A stretch of 64,000 nucleotides of DNA from Anagrus nilaparvatae (taxonomy: Eukaryota > Arthropoda > Insecta > Hymenoptera > Mymaridae). The notes beneath the pieces are model-generated. The model was not told the origin of the DNA. It searched no databases and worked only from the letters and a program-made list of their open reading frames with translations. Shown piece by piece: positions 34,901-46,995 of the stretch. The translations under genes were made by a program, and so were the position numbers. The stretch spans positions 2,321,501-2,385,500 of the forward strand of contig JAKSXM010000288.1 in NCBI GenBank assembly GCA_022575985.1. Reading direction: 5' to 3'. Each line of letters starts with the position of its first letter. Within the stretch, counting starts at the first letter, position 1.

Positions 34901-35427
34901 AGCCAAATTTCGGTACACCCTTCAGGTTTTCGGAGTCACTGATTAAGGTTCTCAAACTCAAATTTTAAAATTTAAAATAACAGACTCAAATTGCCGCTTC
35001 CTATGACTTCAAGCATTTAAAAATTTTTGAACTAGTATTTGGAGTAATTGATCAATGTTTTGTACATTTTTTGCGTAATCCCTCCTTTAAAAAAAAAAAA
35101 GAATTTTAGCCAATTTTGCACTGATAACAGTATAATTTACGTTTTCATGTGAAAATATGAGTTACACATGTTGCAGTACCTCACAACACCTGAAATACAT
35201 ATGTATACACTGTTACATAGTTTAACACTGTATTACACTGTTACACACTGTAACACATGCTACAGCCCCTCATACATGTATGGAATATTTTTATTGGGGT
35301 CGTTTTCTCGAAATATATGCAATATTTACCTTAACGCATCTGGTTCAGTAACGTGTTTTGATGAAAAAATAAAGTACCCAAAAAGTATGAGAAAATTTTG
35401 CGGCATCAATCAAGAGCTATTTAAATA

Positions 35428-35721
35428 TTAGTCTCAAAATGTCAAAAACGTCCGCATAAATAAAAAATCTCATAAGAATAACACGTAGAATTTATTTTTC
35501 ATAAATTTTAGGTATTTGGACCTTGATAAACATAAAAATACAAAAAAAAATTAAAAAAAAAAAGATTATTAGTATTGTGCCGCAAGCAATAAAAAATATG
35601 CAGTTCCTGAAAAAAGTACAATTAACTATACCTATCATCTGAAATTGGGCAAAATGATGTAAAATAAAAATGAGATACAATTTATCTGGTTCTATTGTAA
35701 ATCTTTAACTACAACCAAAGT
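35428..35721 (+). repeat. Direct repeat, left copy, about 294 bp
   Basis: It starts ATTAGTCTCAAAATGTCAAA and ends ACAACCAAAGTTTTTT. The copy at 36832-37127 is almost identical; I see only single-base indels in homopolymers and one C (ATACCTATC against ATACTATC). It flanks a G+C-rich insert, so it behaves like a very long target duplication or an LTR. Confidence 0.9.
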
Positions 35722-36831
35722 TTTTTGGTGTAGTTAACGTTTTTGGGTGTTGACGCATTGTGATTTCTGCCCAGTGCTCCGGCTGTGGGGAGTACTACAT
35801 ACAGAGTACTTAGTTACTCGGCAGATTGTTGCAATGATGCAACCACTTGGTAGAGTAGACCCTGACTACTTTTGCTGAGTGCCCAAGGACGTGTCTTTCC
35901 TATCTACTACACATGTCCAAGACGAACTTGGCGCCTCTTCGTGGCGGGACCTAGAAACGCGCCAGCATGTAAGCGCGGCTAAGCCAGTTAAGTCGTAGTG
36001 CCGGGAGGTAGACCACATTCTTATCCCGGCGTAAGGCTCACTAGGAAAATGATAGGATTCCAGGAAATTTGCTGGTTCAAACTGTCCGCCTAGACTGCCA
36101 AGATGTGGTAGGGAACCCCTACACAGGTAGGGACCCGACCGTGACCCATCAAAGGTTCCCCAAGGAATTGGGGTAACATGGGCTTCTAAGGGGGACAGGG
36201 GCCCCACAGGCTTGGCGGTCTGTGCCCTGTCCAGTTGGGAACGGCCTCTTAGGGGCGGTCGTTTTGCTAAACTCTAAGGAGGCTGGAACTCTGGGTGTCA
36301 AGTTAATCTATTTATTGTGATAAGCATAAACCTAGAGCCGGGGGGACCACGATCCCTATCCGGGCTTATCGTAACTTACAATCACTGTCCTGCAGTGCCG
36401 TTACGATGGGTTCTTGCCGCCTGGGATTATACCACCACAGGCGTAATGGTTGAGTCGTATGGGGTGTGTCTTGGGTGTCCAAGCTCGATACCTTAGCGGG
36501 TGAGTAGCTAGAGCACGGACTAGTTTTCTCAACCTGGGCAGCTCAGGACGCCTAGGACCTCCGATATTACACTAGGAGTGTACACTAGTGTATAGGAGGG
36601 TGCGGTAACCGTAGACAGTCGTATCTAGAGGGATCTTTTTACGAAAGGCGTCGGCGGACCTGTGGGCCTGTAATCCGGATCCGGAGGGTGCCGCTCTGGA
36701 CCTCGGCAATGCCTAGGACACATTTGCTTTCGCTGTCGTTCCCGCGACAAAATAGCGGTGGGTACTGGGGGGCCTGACCAGCCCCCCAGACCCCCCGGTC
36801 GGCGGAGAGCAACTACGACTCTCTTTAGGAT
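35722..36831 (-). mobile_element. G+C-rich insert, probable retroelement fragment
   Basis: About 1.1 kb of strikingly G+C-richer sequence sits between two nearly identical A+T-rich direct repeats. Open frames on the complementary strand (35866-36207 and 36625-36876) are proline/arginine-rich and I cannot assign them. On that strand the insert would end against an A-run (the complement of the TTTTTT at the end of the left repeat), as poly(A)-primed LINEs or SINEs do. This suggests the untranslated or leader part of a non-LTR element. It is not rRNA or tRNA by inspection. Confidence 0.5.
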
Positions 36832-37127
36832 TAGTCTCAAAATGTCAAAAACGTCCGCATAAATAAAAAATCTCATAAGAATAACACGTAGAATTTATTT
36901 TTCATAAATTTTAGGTATTTGGACCTTGATAAACATAAAAATACAAAAAAAAATTAAAAAAAAAAAAGATTATTAGTATTGTGCCGCAAGCAATAAAAAA
37001 TATGCAGTTCCTGAAAAAAGTACAATTAACTATACTATCATCTGAAATTGGGCAAAATGATGTAAAATAAAAATGAGATACAATTTATCTGGTTCTATTG
37101 TAAATCTTTAACTACAACCAAAGTTTT
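36832..37127 (+). repeat. Direct repeat, right copy, about 295 bp
   Basis: Partner of 35428-35721. The flanking sequence differs immediately outside both copies. Confidence 0.9.
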
Positions 37128-37904
37128 TTTCTGCAATGAAGAATTATAAAATTTTAATTCATTGATAAAATTAATAATTGTAGTAAGTACAAATATAATT
37201 AAAAAAAAAAGTATAATATAATAAATTATGAATAAAATAGTCTCATATTGAAGTTAAAAATTTAACGGTTAAATAATAACGCATTTACAAGTTTTGTCTT
37301 TGAAATGTAGCGCGTGAAAACGATTTCGTGGTTGCACGCACATACAAATATGTACTATGTATTAAAACCATAACATTATAAAAAATATTATAATAATATT
37401 ACCCGGTAATAATATTTCCCCTTATTATAACTCGTAATAAATGTGCATGTATTATATTTTAAAACATATGCTTTATATACTAATGATTTTAAAAGTATTA
37501 TTCTTGTGTTACTTTTACTATAATTTATACAACTCGTAAAATTTCTCGCGGAAGCTTTAATAAACTTGCATAATAATAATTTTTGCATTTATTAAAAAAC
37601 ATATTTATATATACACTTTGAAAATTATACGTACACATTAATACTCTAATGCATCCTTTCAACAAGTGAGCTTTAACTTCAAGGGGCCCATTTATAAGGT
37701 TTGCTCATTTATAACGTTTTTCATGTACATATACTGTGATCTAATTTCATTATAGTTTGTCTGAATATTTTACAAGTTTTTTTATGGGTTAAATGTCTAC
37801 GAGGGTTAAATATTTAATATTTTGGGATTTTCGCAATTTATTCGATTCGAAATTTTGCAATTTATTTGAATTTTTTAATAGTATATTTACGGCTCGAGTC
37901 CAGA
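37128..37904. other. No supportable gene
   Basis: A+T-rich spacer; the antisense open frame 37388-37588 has no recognisable product. Confidence 0.4.
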
Positions 37905-38110
37905 AAAGTAAAAGAAGAAAAATGGCCCAGATTGCACGTAAACTACCTCCTGAGGCGAAGCCGAGGATGGTAAACTGCGATTTGGGGCATTCTTTATTTA
38001 ATATGGACAAGGGCCGTATTTTTTCTGCGACAGTAGAGAGAAATTTCCTCGGAAATTTCGAATTTCTTGGCCGCACAGTGGCCAGGAAATCGTACTTTCG
38101 TGGCTACTGT
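37905..38110 (+). repeat. Dispersed repeat with short conserved frame
   Basis: Copy of 34330-34490. Read on the + strand it begins MAQIARKLPPEAKPR, and the other copy also begins MAQIARKLPSEAKP before its frame shifts. A GGCGAAGCC palindrome lies inside. Whether this is coding or chance conservation of a transposable repeat cannot be told. Confidence 0.55.
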
Positions 38111-38139
38111 ACAGAAATATTTATTTAATTTCTTCTAAT

Positions 38140-38360
38140 TTTAATAAAAAATGTTCCTTTCTAGACTAGAAAGTTTTTTCATAGAGGAACCATTGTTTTA
38201 GGTGAAAATTTGATTCCTAATTTTTTGGCATATAAGCAAGTTTTGAGACCCCAGGAAGCTAAAAAAACAATTTTTAAAAAAAGTCCGTATATGTGTACGT
38301 ATGCATGTATTTAATCATTGATATTTTACAATTATTATGATATTAACACCTAATTTTTTT
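38140..38360. repeat. Dispersed repeat, relative at 41320-41510
   Basis: AAGTTTTGAGACCCCAGGAA then GCTAAAAAAACAATTTTTAA, a TATGCATGT block and ACCTAATTTTTTTTTCAAA match 41338-41500 in the same order. Confidence 0.6.
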
Positions 38361-38399
38361 TTCAAACATTTTTTTCAACCAAAAAACCTTGAGGTAATT

Positions 38400-38760
38400 T
38401 TTTTTTTTTTAATTTGGATATAATGCCTCATTTATTTCCATGAAAGTACTTATATTTGAAAGTACGATTTTTACTGGATATCTCGAATCTAATACTTAAT
38501 TTTTTGAAAATTTTATCTTAAAATTTTTACCACCAAAAAATACCAAAACCGAAAAATTTTTTTTCTTTTAAAACGTAGTGCCTAATTTTTTTCTATGGAA
38601 TTACTATAGTTTTAGAAATATCATTTTTACTTGATTTCTCGTATCTGATACTTAATTTTTTAAAAAATTTTTTCTTAAAATTATTAATTTAATTTGCCTT
38701 TAAAAAATACATAAAAAACTTAATTTGTTTTTCTTTGTGGACGTCGTAGTACCTAATTAT
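38400..38760. repeat. Tandem repeat, about 160-bp unit
   Basis: Two and a half units related to 1-268, each with CTATG(G)AA-TAC, TTTTAGAAATATC and TATCTGATACTTAATTTTTT blocks. Anchors lie near 38411, 38569 and 38737. Confidence 0.65.
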
Positions 38761-39365
38761 TTTCACAAGAGTTCTAGTTTCAGAAAATTTGTTATTACTG
38801 ATTATTGCATTCATTAAAAGACCTTATCAAAAAAGCAACATTAGTAAATCTAGCATAATAAAAATCATACAACAAGTATAACAAACAAGATAAAAGCAAA
38901 AGCCTTACATCTCACACAAAAACCATAATCATAACCATATTACATTCATTATTATTATTAGTCTGTATACATATTCTTTTATGTTTTACGCCAGCTACAC
39001 CAAAACTGTCTAGCAGATTCGATTATCATAAAAAAAGATTATGTGCTGGTAAAAATAAAATATTCTTTATTTTTATGTAAAAACTTAATTTTTTCCATGA
39101 GATTTTAAGCTGACAATATAAAGAAAAAGATCATTTTTAGTTTTTCTTATGACACTATACTTTGTTAGATAAAATAGGCCATTACGAACATTTTGTTATT
39201 CCTAATGAGGAACCCTAGTGCCAATTACTTGGCAGCGTTTCTTCACATGGCATATTACATATTATATAATATTAATAAAGGAAAGAATTTTTAATTAAAA
39301 ATAAATGAAATTTCAAATATTTACATAACTAAATTATTAAATAAATTAAATACAGTATTTAACGC
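38761..39365. other. No supportable gene
   Basis: A+T-rich spacer with no long open frame. Confidence 0.4.
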
Positions 39366-40515
39366 ATATGAGCAATTATTTTAAAATTGATACTTAATTC
39401 GAGCCTGGAATCGTAAATTTTTATTTTGAGGGCACATCGATATGACCCGTGTTTTCAGATAGTTTGAACCTTCAGAAAACCGAAAAAAATCGTGAACAAG
39501 AAATCGGCGATAGATGCCAAAAAGATTTTTTCACTTTTATGTCAAAAAACGTGTTTTTCGTATCTGAGCTACCCTAAATTTTTAAAATAACTTTTTAGGT
39601 AAAAAAACTTTTGTAAAATACATAAGAAAATCTGATTGCCAGGGAAAAACCACTCCAGAAGAAAAAAAAACTTATCTTTTTCGGATGAAATTTAGCCAAG
39701 TTATCGTACATTTAAGATTTTGCTCAAATTCGTCTTAAAAAAAAAGATTGAAATTTTATTGAAAAAAGCCTGTTTCTGAACCTTAAACATGCATTATTCG
39801 CTTGATTTTCATCGTAAAATAATAATTTTTTTTTTTTAAATCGATTAATTTTTTCCTGGCAATTCATTTCTCTAAGAAAAAAATTATTTTTATTGACAAA
39901 ATTTCAATTTTTAGATCAAAAACTGTGTTAAGTAAATCTTGCTACTTACAGTTTTCAAAGGCTTTTGACCTAAAAATTGAAATTTTGTCAATAAAAATAA
40001 TTTTTTTCTTAGAGAAATGAATTGCCAGGAAAAAATTAATCGATTTAAAAAAAAAAATTATTATTTTACGATGAAAATCAAGCGAATAATGCATGTTTAA
40101 GGTTCAGAAACAGGCTTTTTTCAATAAAATTTCAATCTTTTTTAAGACAAATTTGAGCAAAATCTTAAATTGACGATAACTTGGCTAAATTTCATCGTAA
40201 AAAGATAAGTTTTTTTTTTCTTCTGGAGTGGTTTTTCCCTGGCAATCAGATTTTCTTATGTATTTTATAAAATTTTTTTTACCTAAAAAGTTATTTTAAA
40301 AATGTAGGGTAGCTCAGATACGAAAAACACGGTTTTTGACATAAAAGTGAAAAAATCTTTTTGGCACCTATCGCCGATTTCTTGTTCACGATTTTTTTCG
40401 GTTTTCTGAAGGTTCAAACTATCTGAAAACACGGGTCATATCGATGTGCCCTCAAAAAAAAAATTTACGATTCCAGGCTCGAATTAAGTATCAATTTCAA
40501 AATAATTGCTCATAT
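39366..40515. mobile_element. Near-perfect 1.15-kb palindromic element
   Basis: The ends ATATGAGCAATTATTTTAAA and its near-complement ending at 40515 start two arms of about 560 bp. They match almost throughout, including the diagnostic ATCGTGAACAAGAAATCGGC (left) and its complement near 40375. The centre is the hairpin module (39810-40070) around AAGTAAATCTTGCTACTTAC. The arms differ by scattered single bases only, so the copy is young or homogenised. No coding capacity; no clear target duplication found. Confidence 0.9.
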
Positions 40516-40949
40516 CCATTCAAAAGTGCAAAAAACATAAAACAAATAATAAAACTTTAAAAATAACACAAGATAAATAATATCTTTTTATTATTACTGT
40601 AAATTGTGTAATTAAATTAAAAATCAGCTCATATATTATTATTATTATTATAATATTATTTTTTTGATAATGATCTTTATAAATAAACGTAAATCGTTTA
40701 AAATTCTTTTTTTTTTTTGATGAGTGTAATAAATTAATTCAAGTGCATATGAACTTCAAGGCAATCGAATTTAATTAGAATACATACAGTATATCAGCAA
40801 TTCTTTGTGAAACTGGCCTAAAATTAAGAAAAATGTTTGGAATTTAAAAAAAGTCAAAATGACTGGGTTTATAGTTTATAAAAATTTGGCCCATATTATT
40901 TTTAAAAAGTTAAATGATTTTGAAATGGTAGCTGTAGTAAATTTTCAAT
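40516..40949. other. No supportable gene
   Basis: A+T-rich spacer with short ATTATT repeats near 40640. Confidence 0.4.
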
Positions 40950-41165
40950 TTTTATTTTTTTACTGTCTAAGTTCTTTCTACACCAGATTAAAAGTTGATA
41001 TTAAATCTGCTCTAGCATTACAAGTTTTATAGTGTAGTTGGGGGTTATTTACAATTAATTTTCAAAAATCCCCAACTACAGTATATAACTTATAATGATA
41101 GACTAGATTTAATCTGGACTTTTAATCATTATAGAAAGGACTTAAATACTGTTAAAAAAATATTT
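40950..41165. mobile_element. Hairpin element, about 210 bp
   Basis: TTTTTTTACTGTCTAAGTTC pairs with the AAGGACTTAAATACTGTTAAA block. ACACCAGATTAAAAGTTGAT pairs with ATTTAATCTGGACTTTTAAT, and ATAGTGTAGTTGGGGG pairs with CCCCAACTACAGTATAT. The loop lies at about 41050. Confidence 0.75.
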
Positions 41166-42298
41166 TCTTAATGAATATAAAGTATAATTTCCTATTGAAA
41201 ATGAATTAACTTCTTCCTGTTTTAAAAACACTTCCAAAAAATCGAAAATCTTGAAAACAAACAGCCAAATAGTTTTTGCAAATGAAATTTCTCAGCAAAC
41301 GTTATTACGTGATAAGTGATTTTTTTGCATATTAGCACGTTTTGAGAACCCAGGAAGCTAAAAAACCGATTTTTAAAAAAAAGTATGCATGTTTCTGTGT
41401 GTGGGTGCGTATGTACCCAGTAATATTTCACAACCGGTAAATAAAATATTATTTTTACTTTTAATATGGTACTAAGACCTAATTTTTTTTTTCAAAAATT
41501 TTTTCATTCTAAATCTCAAACTACTTTGCATAAAAACTTCTACTCTCAAACTACAAAAAAAATTACTCATTATTTTTTAATATCAAGTTTTTTTTAAAAT
41601 AAAATTACATTTAGAATTTATTTTTTATCAAAAATTTAAACAATTACAGATTAATAATGATTTCAAATAAAGTACAAGGAAAATTAAAAAAAAATTATTT
41701 CGACTGAAAAAAATTTGATTTTTACAGATATTTTAGAGTTAAGAATTAAGTAGCGCTCTAATATATATATATATAATATTAAATATTATAAAATATTTAC
41801 AAAGCATTTAATTATAAAATTATAGATAATTTTTATTAATGTTATTAAGTGATATATATATTTAATCATTTGAAAAAAAAATTATTAATTATTTTAATTA
41901 TTTTGCAGACATAATATAAAATCATACGATTTTTGTCTGACAAACAAAAACATGTATATATATAAGGAAAAATATAAATATGTATTTAATACATGGGAAG
42001 ATCCAAATAATTTTGTTATTAAATTATTTTCATTTTAATTTTTATTTAAATAAAAATATTAATTTTGTTATTTTAAGCCATCCTTAATTCTACACAGTGA
42101 TGTATAACGCAACAGTTAAAATCTAGTGCCCCTTATTTAACGCGAATTTTTCCCTTGTTTTACGCAAATCAATCAGGTAATTCGGTTCAATTAATATATT
42201 GGAAAATATAGATTTTTTTTAAATATCGTCGCAGCGGCGTCTAAATTTGTGACTGCTGCGGAGGTCCAAACTTCACAGCAGAGTATAGCTTCACAGCG
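41166..42298. other. No supportable gene; repeat fragment 41320-41510
   Basis: It holds the relative of 38140-38360 and an (AT)n run near 41761. The rest is A+T-rich and non-coding. Confidence 0.45.
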
Positions 42299-43187
42299 AG
42301 TGTTTTTCGTATCTGAGCTACCCTAAATTTTGAAAATAACTTTTTAGGTAAATAAGATTTTAAAAAATAGATTAAAAAATCTGACTGCCAGGGAAAAACC
42401 ACTCCAGAAGAAAAAAAAACTTATCTTTTTACGATGAAAATTTAGCCAAGTTATCGTCAATTTAAGATTTTGCTCAAATTCGGCTTAAAAACGATTGAAA
42501 TTTTATTGAAAAAAGCCTGTTTCTGAACTTTAAACATGCATTACTCGCTTGATTTTCATCGTAAAATAATAATTTTTTTTTTAAATCGATTAATTTTTTC
42601 CTGGCAATTCATTTCTTTAAGAAAAAAATCATTTTTATTGACCAAATTTCAATTTTTAGGTCAAAAACTGTGTTAAGTAAATCTTGCTACTTACAGCTTT
42701 CAAAGGCTTTTGACCTAAAAATTGAAATTTGGTCAATAAAAATAATTTTTTTCTTAAAGAAATGAATTGCCAGGAAAAAATTAATCGATTTAAAAAAAAA
42801 ATTATTATTTTACGATGAAAATCAAGCGAGCAAAATCTTAAATTGACGATAACTTGTCTTAATTTCATCGTAAAAAGAAAAGTTTTTTTTTCTTTTGGAG
42901 TGATTTTTCCCTGGCAATCAGATTTTCTTATCTATTTTTTTAAATTTTATTTACCTAAAAAGTTATTTTAAAAATTTAGGGTAGCTCAGATACGAAAAAC
43001 ACAGTTTTTGACATACAAGTGAAAAAATCTTTTTGGCACCTATCGCCGATTTCTTGTTCACGATTTTTTTCGGTTTTCTGAAGGTTCAAACTATCTGAAA
43101 ACACGGGTCATATCGATGTGCCCTCAAAAAAAAAAATTACGATTCCAGGCTCAAATTAAGTAGCACTTTTAAAATAATTGCTCATAT
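42299..43187. mobile_element. Left-truncated copy of the 39366 palindrome
   Basis: The right end (to GCTCATAT at 43187), the centre module (42548-42830) and most of the left arm match 39366-40515 closely. The left arm starts abruptly at TGTTTTTCGTATCTGAGCTA (42300), missing about 190 bp. Part of the right inner arm (the TTCAGAAACAGG block) is also missing, so the arms are unequal. The open frame 42656-42868 is repeat-derived. Confidence 0.85.
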
Positions 43188-45439
43188 GTATTTTTGGTCA
43201 CTAATTAGACATTTTGGGATCGCTGAGATTAAAAACTCGATTAAAAATAAATGTAGCACCCTTAAACCTAAAAAAGCAACCCTATCATGGATGTTTTTGC
43301 AAAATTTATATAACAAAATTATTTTTGAGTTACTACAGGTTTATTTTCGTTACTAAGTACAAACTTCAGAGTCCCGAAAGTTAAAAATGAACCTACAAAA
43401 ACACTTCTAAAAAGGATACAATAACATTTAAATGATTCGAATTTTATGTTAATTTAATGATGCTACATTCATTTTTAGCATTTGTGAGCTCAGAATTCGT
43501 AAGTACTGAGTAAAAAAATGTAGAGTAATCCAAAACTCATTATATTTTGTTTAGGGATGTTTTTGGAGGTTTAAAGGTTTTATATTTATTTTTAACTTCT
43601 GTGTGACCTCAAAATACGGATTTAGCAACCGGAAACTCATATAGTGAACACAAAATATGAAGAATGTTAGCGATTGTAACTAAATAGGGTAGTGTTACTT
43701 GTAAATAAATATTAAATATCTAAGATAATAAAATAATATTTTTAGATAGATATCATACTTGATAAAAAATTGTAACTGTTATCGAAAATTCTTCATAAAA
43801 TAAAATGCATAGAATTCCTATGACATGTGTCCTAATATTGACCATAAGTTTGAAATCCAAACAAAATTTCAAGATATTGTTCAAAATTTATAATGAGTTG
43901 TATAAGGTTGTGTTAACGTGAACCAAATAATTTCATCTTTTTTATTTTTATTTATTTATTTTTATTTTTAATTAGAAGTATACACAGGAGATTTCCCGTT
44001 TTTTAAATTACAGAAAAAATGTACAGAAAAAAAAAATATATATATATAATTTTTTATTTAAAAAAATTAATTTTTCTGTAATGAACCTACCTAATAATTT
44101 CAATGTACTATATTTTTTTGTGAACAGCAAATCATTTTTTGTGAATAGTTGTAGACTTAATAGACTTATAACTATAATTCTGGAGGTATCTCCCAAATTA
44201 AACTGGGCTGTTACCCTGTTATCAAACAAAAAACTTCCTGTTGGTATAATTTTAGGATAAAAATGTGCGTTCAAAAATGTACGAAACAGAAAAAAATATG
44301 CTCATCTGGAAGTTGTTGGATCAAAAAAAAAAAGAATGTCAAGAAATAAGGTTATAGGCTTGGGTTCTTATCCTTATCTGGTATCATGGGGCCCTGCGTT
44401 TCTAGGCCCATATAGCTCATTGGAATAAATCAATTTCAGCCTTGCCATTTTTATCACTTATTTGTTATTACAAATCAGTATTCGGCAGAGATTTAGAAAT
44501 GAAGTCATATTTAAAAAATGAATGAGTCATTATGCCTAAAACAAGCGATTCAATTTTAGCAAATTTGGTATTCTATCCTAGAAATGACGCCAGCAAAATT
44601 AATTAACTGTATTATTATATGGATTCAAGAAAGTTACTGATTTTGTTTCATAATTAGATCAGAAAGTTAAATATTTTAAAAAATTTACTTAAAAATAAAA
44701 ATAATTAAAAGCTAAAAGTCATCTAAAACTGTATTATATAGGCTAACCTTCAAAAGTTATTCACTTAAAGTATCCCATGCAAGATTTTTATGCAATCTAC
44801 TTCCTTTTCTCTAGCATTAATCCGATAAACAATTGTGCTTTATAAGATAATGTATACATTACCTACTAGTAAAACCTTCACTATTAAAGAAAGGTCAAAT
44901 GAAATGCGACACAATTTCTATAATATGAGATTCCTCAGGAAATTTCACCTTGGTAAAATAATTTTCTTAAACCATTTTTTCAGGAAAATTTTAATTTATG
45001 AAACAGGTTATCCAACCAAATGTTTATTCCACCACAAAAAAAAGAATAAAGGTACACTGCAGTTTTTATTTCAACCGTTATAATTATCAGTACCCTGATA
45101 GATATTTAGATTTGAATACATAGAATAGATCTTTAATAAGTTTTTCCATCATAAATAGTTTTTTTAGTTGAAAACATCAAAAAATCGAAAAAAAAAATGC
45201 ACGTTCATGGGGTTGCAGCGTCTATGTGTAGGGATGTAGAAACGTATACATGCTAAATTTTACATACTATTAATATTATATAAAACAAAATATATATAAA
45301 TATATATTAGATTTTGATTCCATGTACTAAATTCATAAGAATATAAAAATTATTAAGAAATAAAAATTTCTTATTTCCTACATAGTACATAAATGGTATT
45401 TCACTCGAATATTATATGTAAAAAACCTTACATACCCAT
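43188..45439. other. Long stretch without a supportable gene
   Basis: Near 43260-43640 are degenerate inverted blocks (ACCTACAAAAACA / TGTTTTTGGAGGT). A piece at 44385-44435 (CATGGGGCCCTGCGTTTCTA) is the inverted relative of 32935-32985. Open frames 44008-44274 and 44835-45083 match nothing I know. Confidence 0.4.
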
Positions 45440-46995
45440 CACGGTGACCTGGAAGCGTTTTATTATGCGATCAAAATGACAAAAAAAAACTGTATGTTGG
45501 GGTCTTTTCTACACTAAAAAATGTCTACGAATTTTCTATCCGGACCTTCTATCCAGCTACTTTAAGCGTTTGCTGTCAATATTTTCATAATTTGAATAAT
45601 GATGATTTGAATTTTTTTATCAGACTGGCTTTTTTTTTTCGAAGTATCCGGGATTCCTAACGCGCCTGCAGAACTCGAAAATATAAGTAAAAAAAATAAG
45701 TTTCTCGTTGGATTTAGACCAAAACATCGATTTTTGAGCCCACGATAGCTCTCGAAAGTTTTTTTTTGGTCTCCTCAAAATTGGGATTTTCTTAAAACTT
45801 TCAGTTTTTCTAGTGGATTTAAATACTGTTTTAGATTATGTTCCAATTGATATCCCATAGTATTTTTTCCCCAGGAATCCGATGAAACCATTTATTTTAG
45901 CTTTTGACAACGTTTTATAGGATGAAAATCGATTTTCGTTACTTTTTAGGGTCTGAAATTCAAGCGGAACAATTTTAAAAGTTATGTAGTTTTCTGAATA
46001 AACTTTTCTGTATAATATTTACAAGAGAAACTTGTCTATTTTTTCCCCAGGAATCCGATGAAACCATTTATTTTAGCTTCTGACCACGTTGTATAGCAGA
46101 AAAATCGATTTTGTTTGTTTTTAGGGTCTTAATTTTAAGGAAATCTATCAAAAAAGGTTTGCAGTTATTAAAATAAGTATTTATTAATATTATTTACAAA
46201 AGGGTCTTATATATTTTTTCCTCAGTAATTCGATGAAACAGCTTTTGAACACGTCTTATATGAAAAAAATCGATTTTTGTCGTGTATCAGCGTCTCAATT
46301 TTAAGGAAGCCAATCACAAAAGTTTATTAGTTTACAAAATAAATTTTTCTGAATATTACTTTCTGAAGGGACTTATGTATTTTTCCCCCAGGAATCCAAA
46401 GAAACCATTTATTTTTTTAGCTTTTGACTACCTCTTATATGAGAAAAATCGATTTCTTTCGTGTTTCAGGGTCCTAATTTTAAGGAAAACAATCACAAAA
46501 GTTTATTAGTTTACAAAATAAAATTTTCTAAATATTATTTACTAAAGGGACTTATGTATTTTTTCCCCAGAAATCCGATGAAACCATTTATTTTCGCTTT
46601 TGACCACCTCTTATATGAGAAAAATCGATTTTTGTCGTGTTTCAGGGTCCCAATTTTAAGGAAATCCATTATAAAAGGTTATTAGTTTTCAAAATATGTT
46701 TTTCTGAATATTATTTACAAGAGGATCTTGTATATTTTTTCCCCAGAAATTCGACCACGTCTTATATGAGAAAAATCAAATTTTGTCGTTTTTCAGGGTC
46801 ATAATTTTAAGGAAATCCATTATAAAAATCAAGACAATATTGAAAATATGAAAATATTGACAGCAAATGCTTAAAGTAGCTGGATAGAAGGTCCGGATAG
46901 GAAATTCGTAAACATTTTTTAGTGTAGAAAACACCCCACCATACGGTTTTTTTTGTCATTTTGATCGAATAATAAAACGCTTCCAGGTCACCGTG
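45440..46995. mobile_element. Foldback with CCAT target duplication and tandem centre
   Basis: CACGGTGACCTGGAAGCGTT at 45440 pairs with AACGCTTCCAGGTCACCGTG ending at 46995. The pairing runs about 150 bp inward (to GGTCCGGATAG / CTATCCGGACC). Direct CCAT lies outside both ends (45436-45439 and 46996-46999). The interior is mainly a tandem array. No transposase. Confidence 0.88.
45850..46840. repeat. Tandem array, about 177-bp unit, six copies
   Basis: Each unit has TTTTTCCCCAGGAATCCGAT then GAAACCATTTATTTTAGCTT, a CTTATATGAGAAAAATCGAT block and a TCAGGGTCCTAATTTTAAGG block. The unit starts lie near 45870, 46050, 46227, 46392, 46570 and 46750; the third and last are degenerate. The spurious frames 46282-46509 and 46461-46685 read through adjacent units. 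Confidence 0.85.

Noticed and set aside
35722..36831. rRNA or tRNA genes in the G+C-rich block
   Set aside because: No tRNA cloverleaf with TTCRANNC arm and no conserved rRNA stretch could be read.
46282..46685. Two overlapping open frames with near-identical proteins
   Set aside because: They are read-throughs of the 177-bp tandem units; the similarity is that of the DNA repeat.
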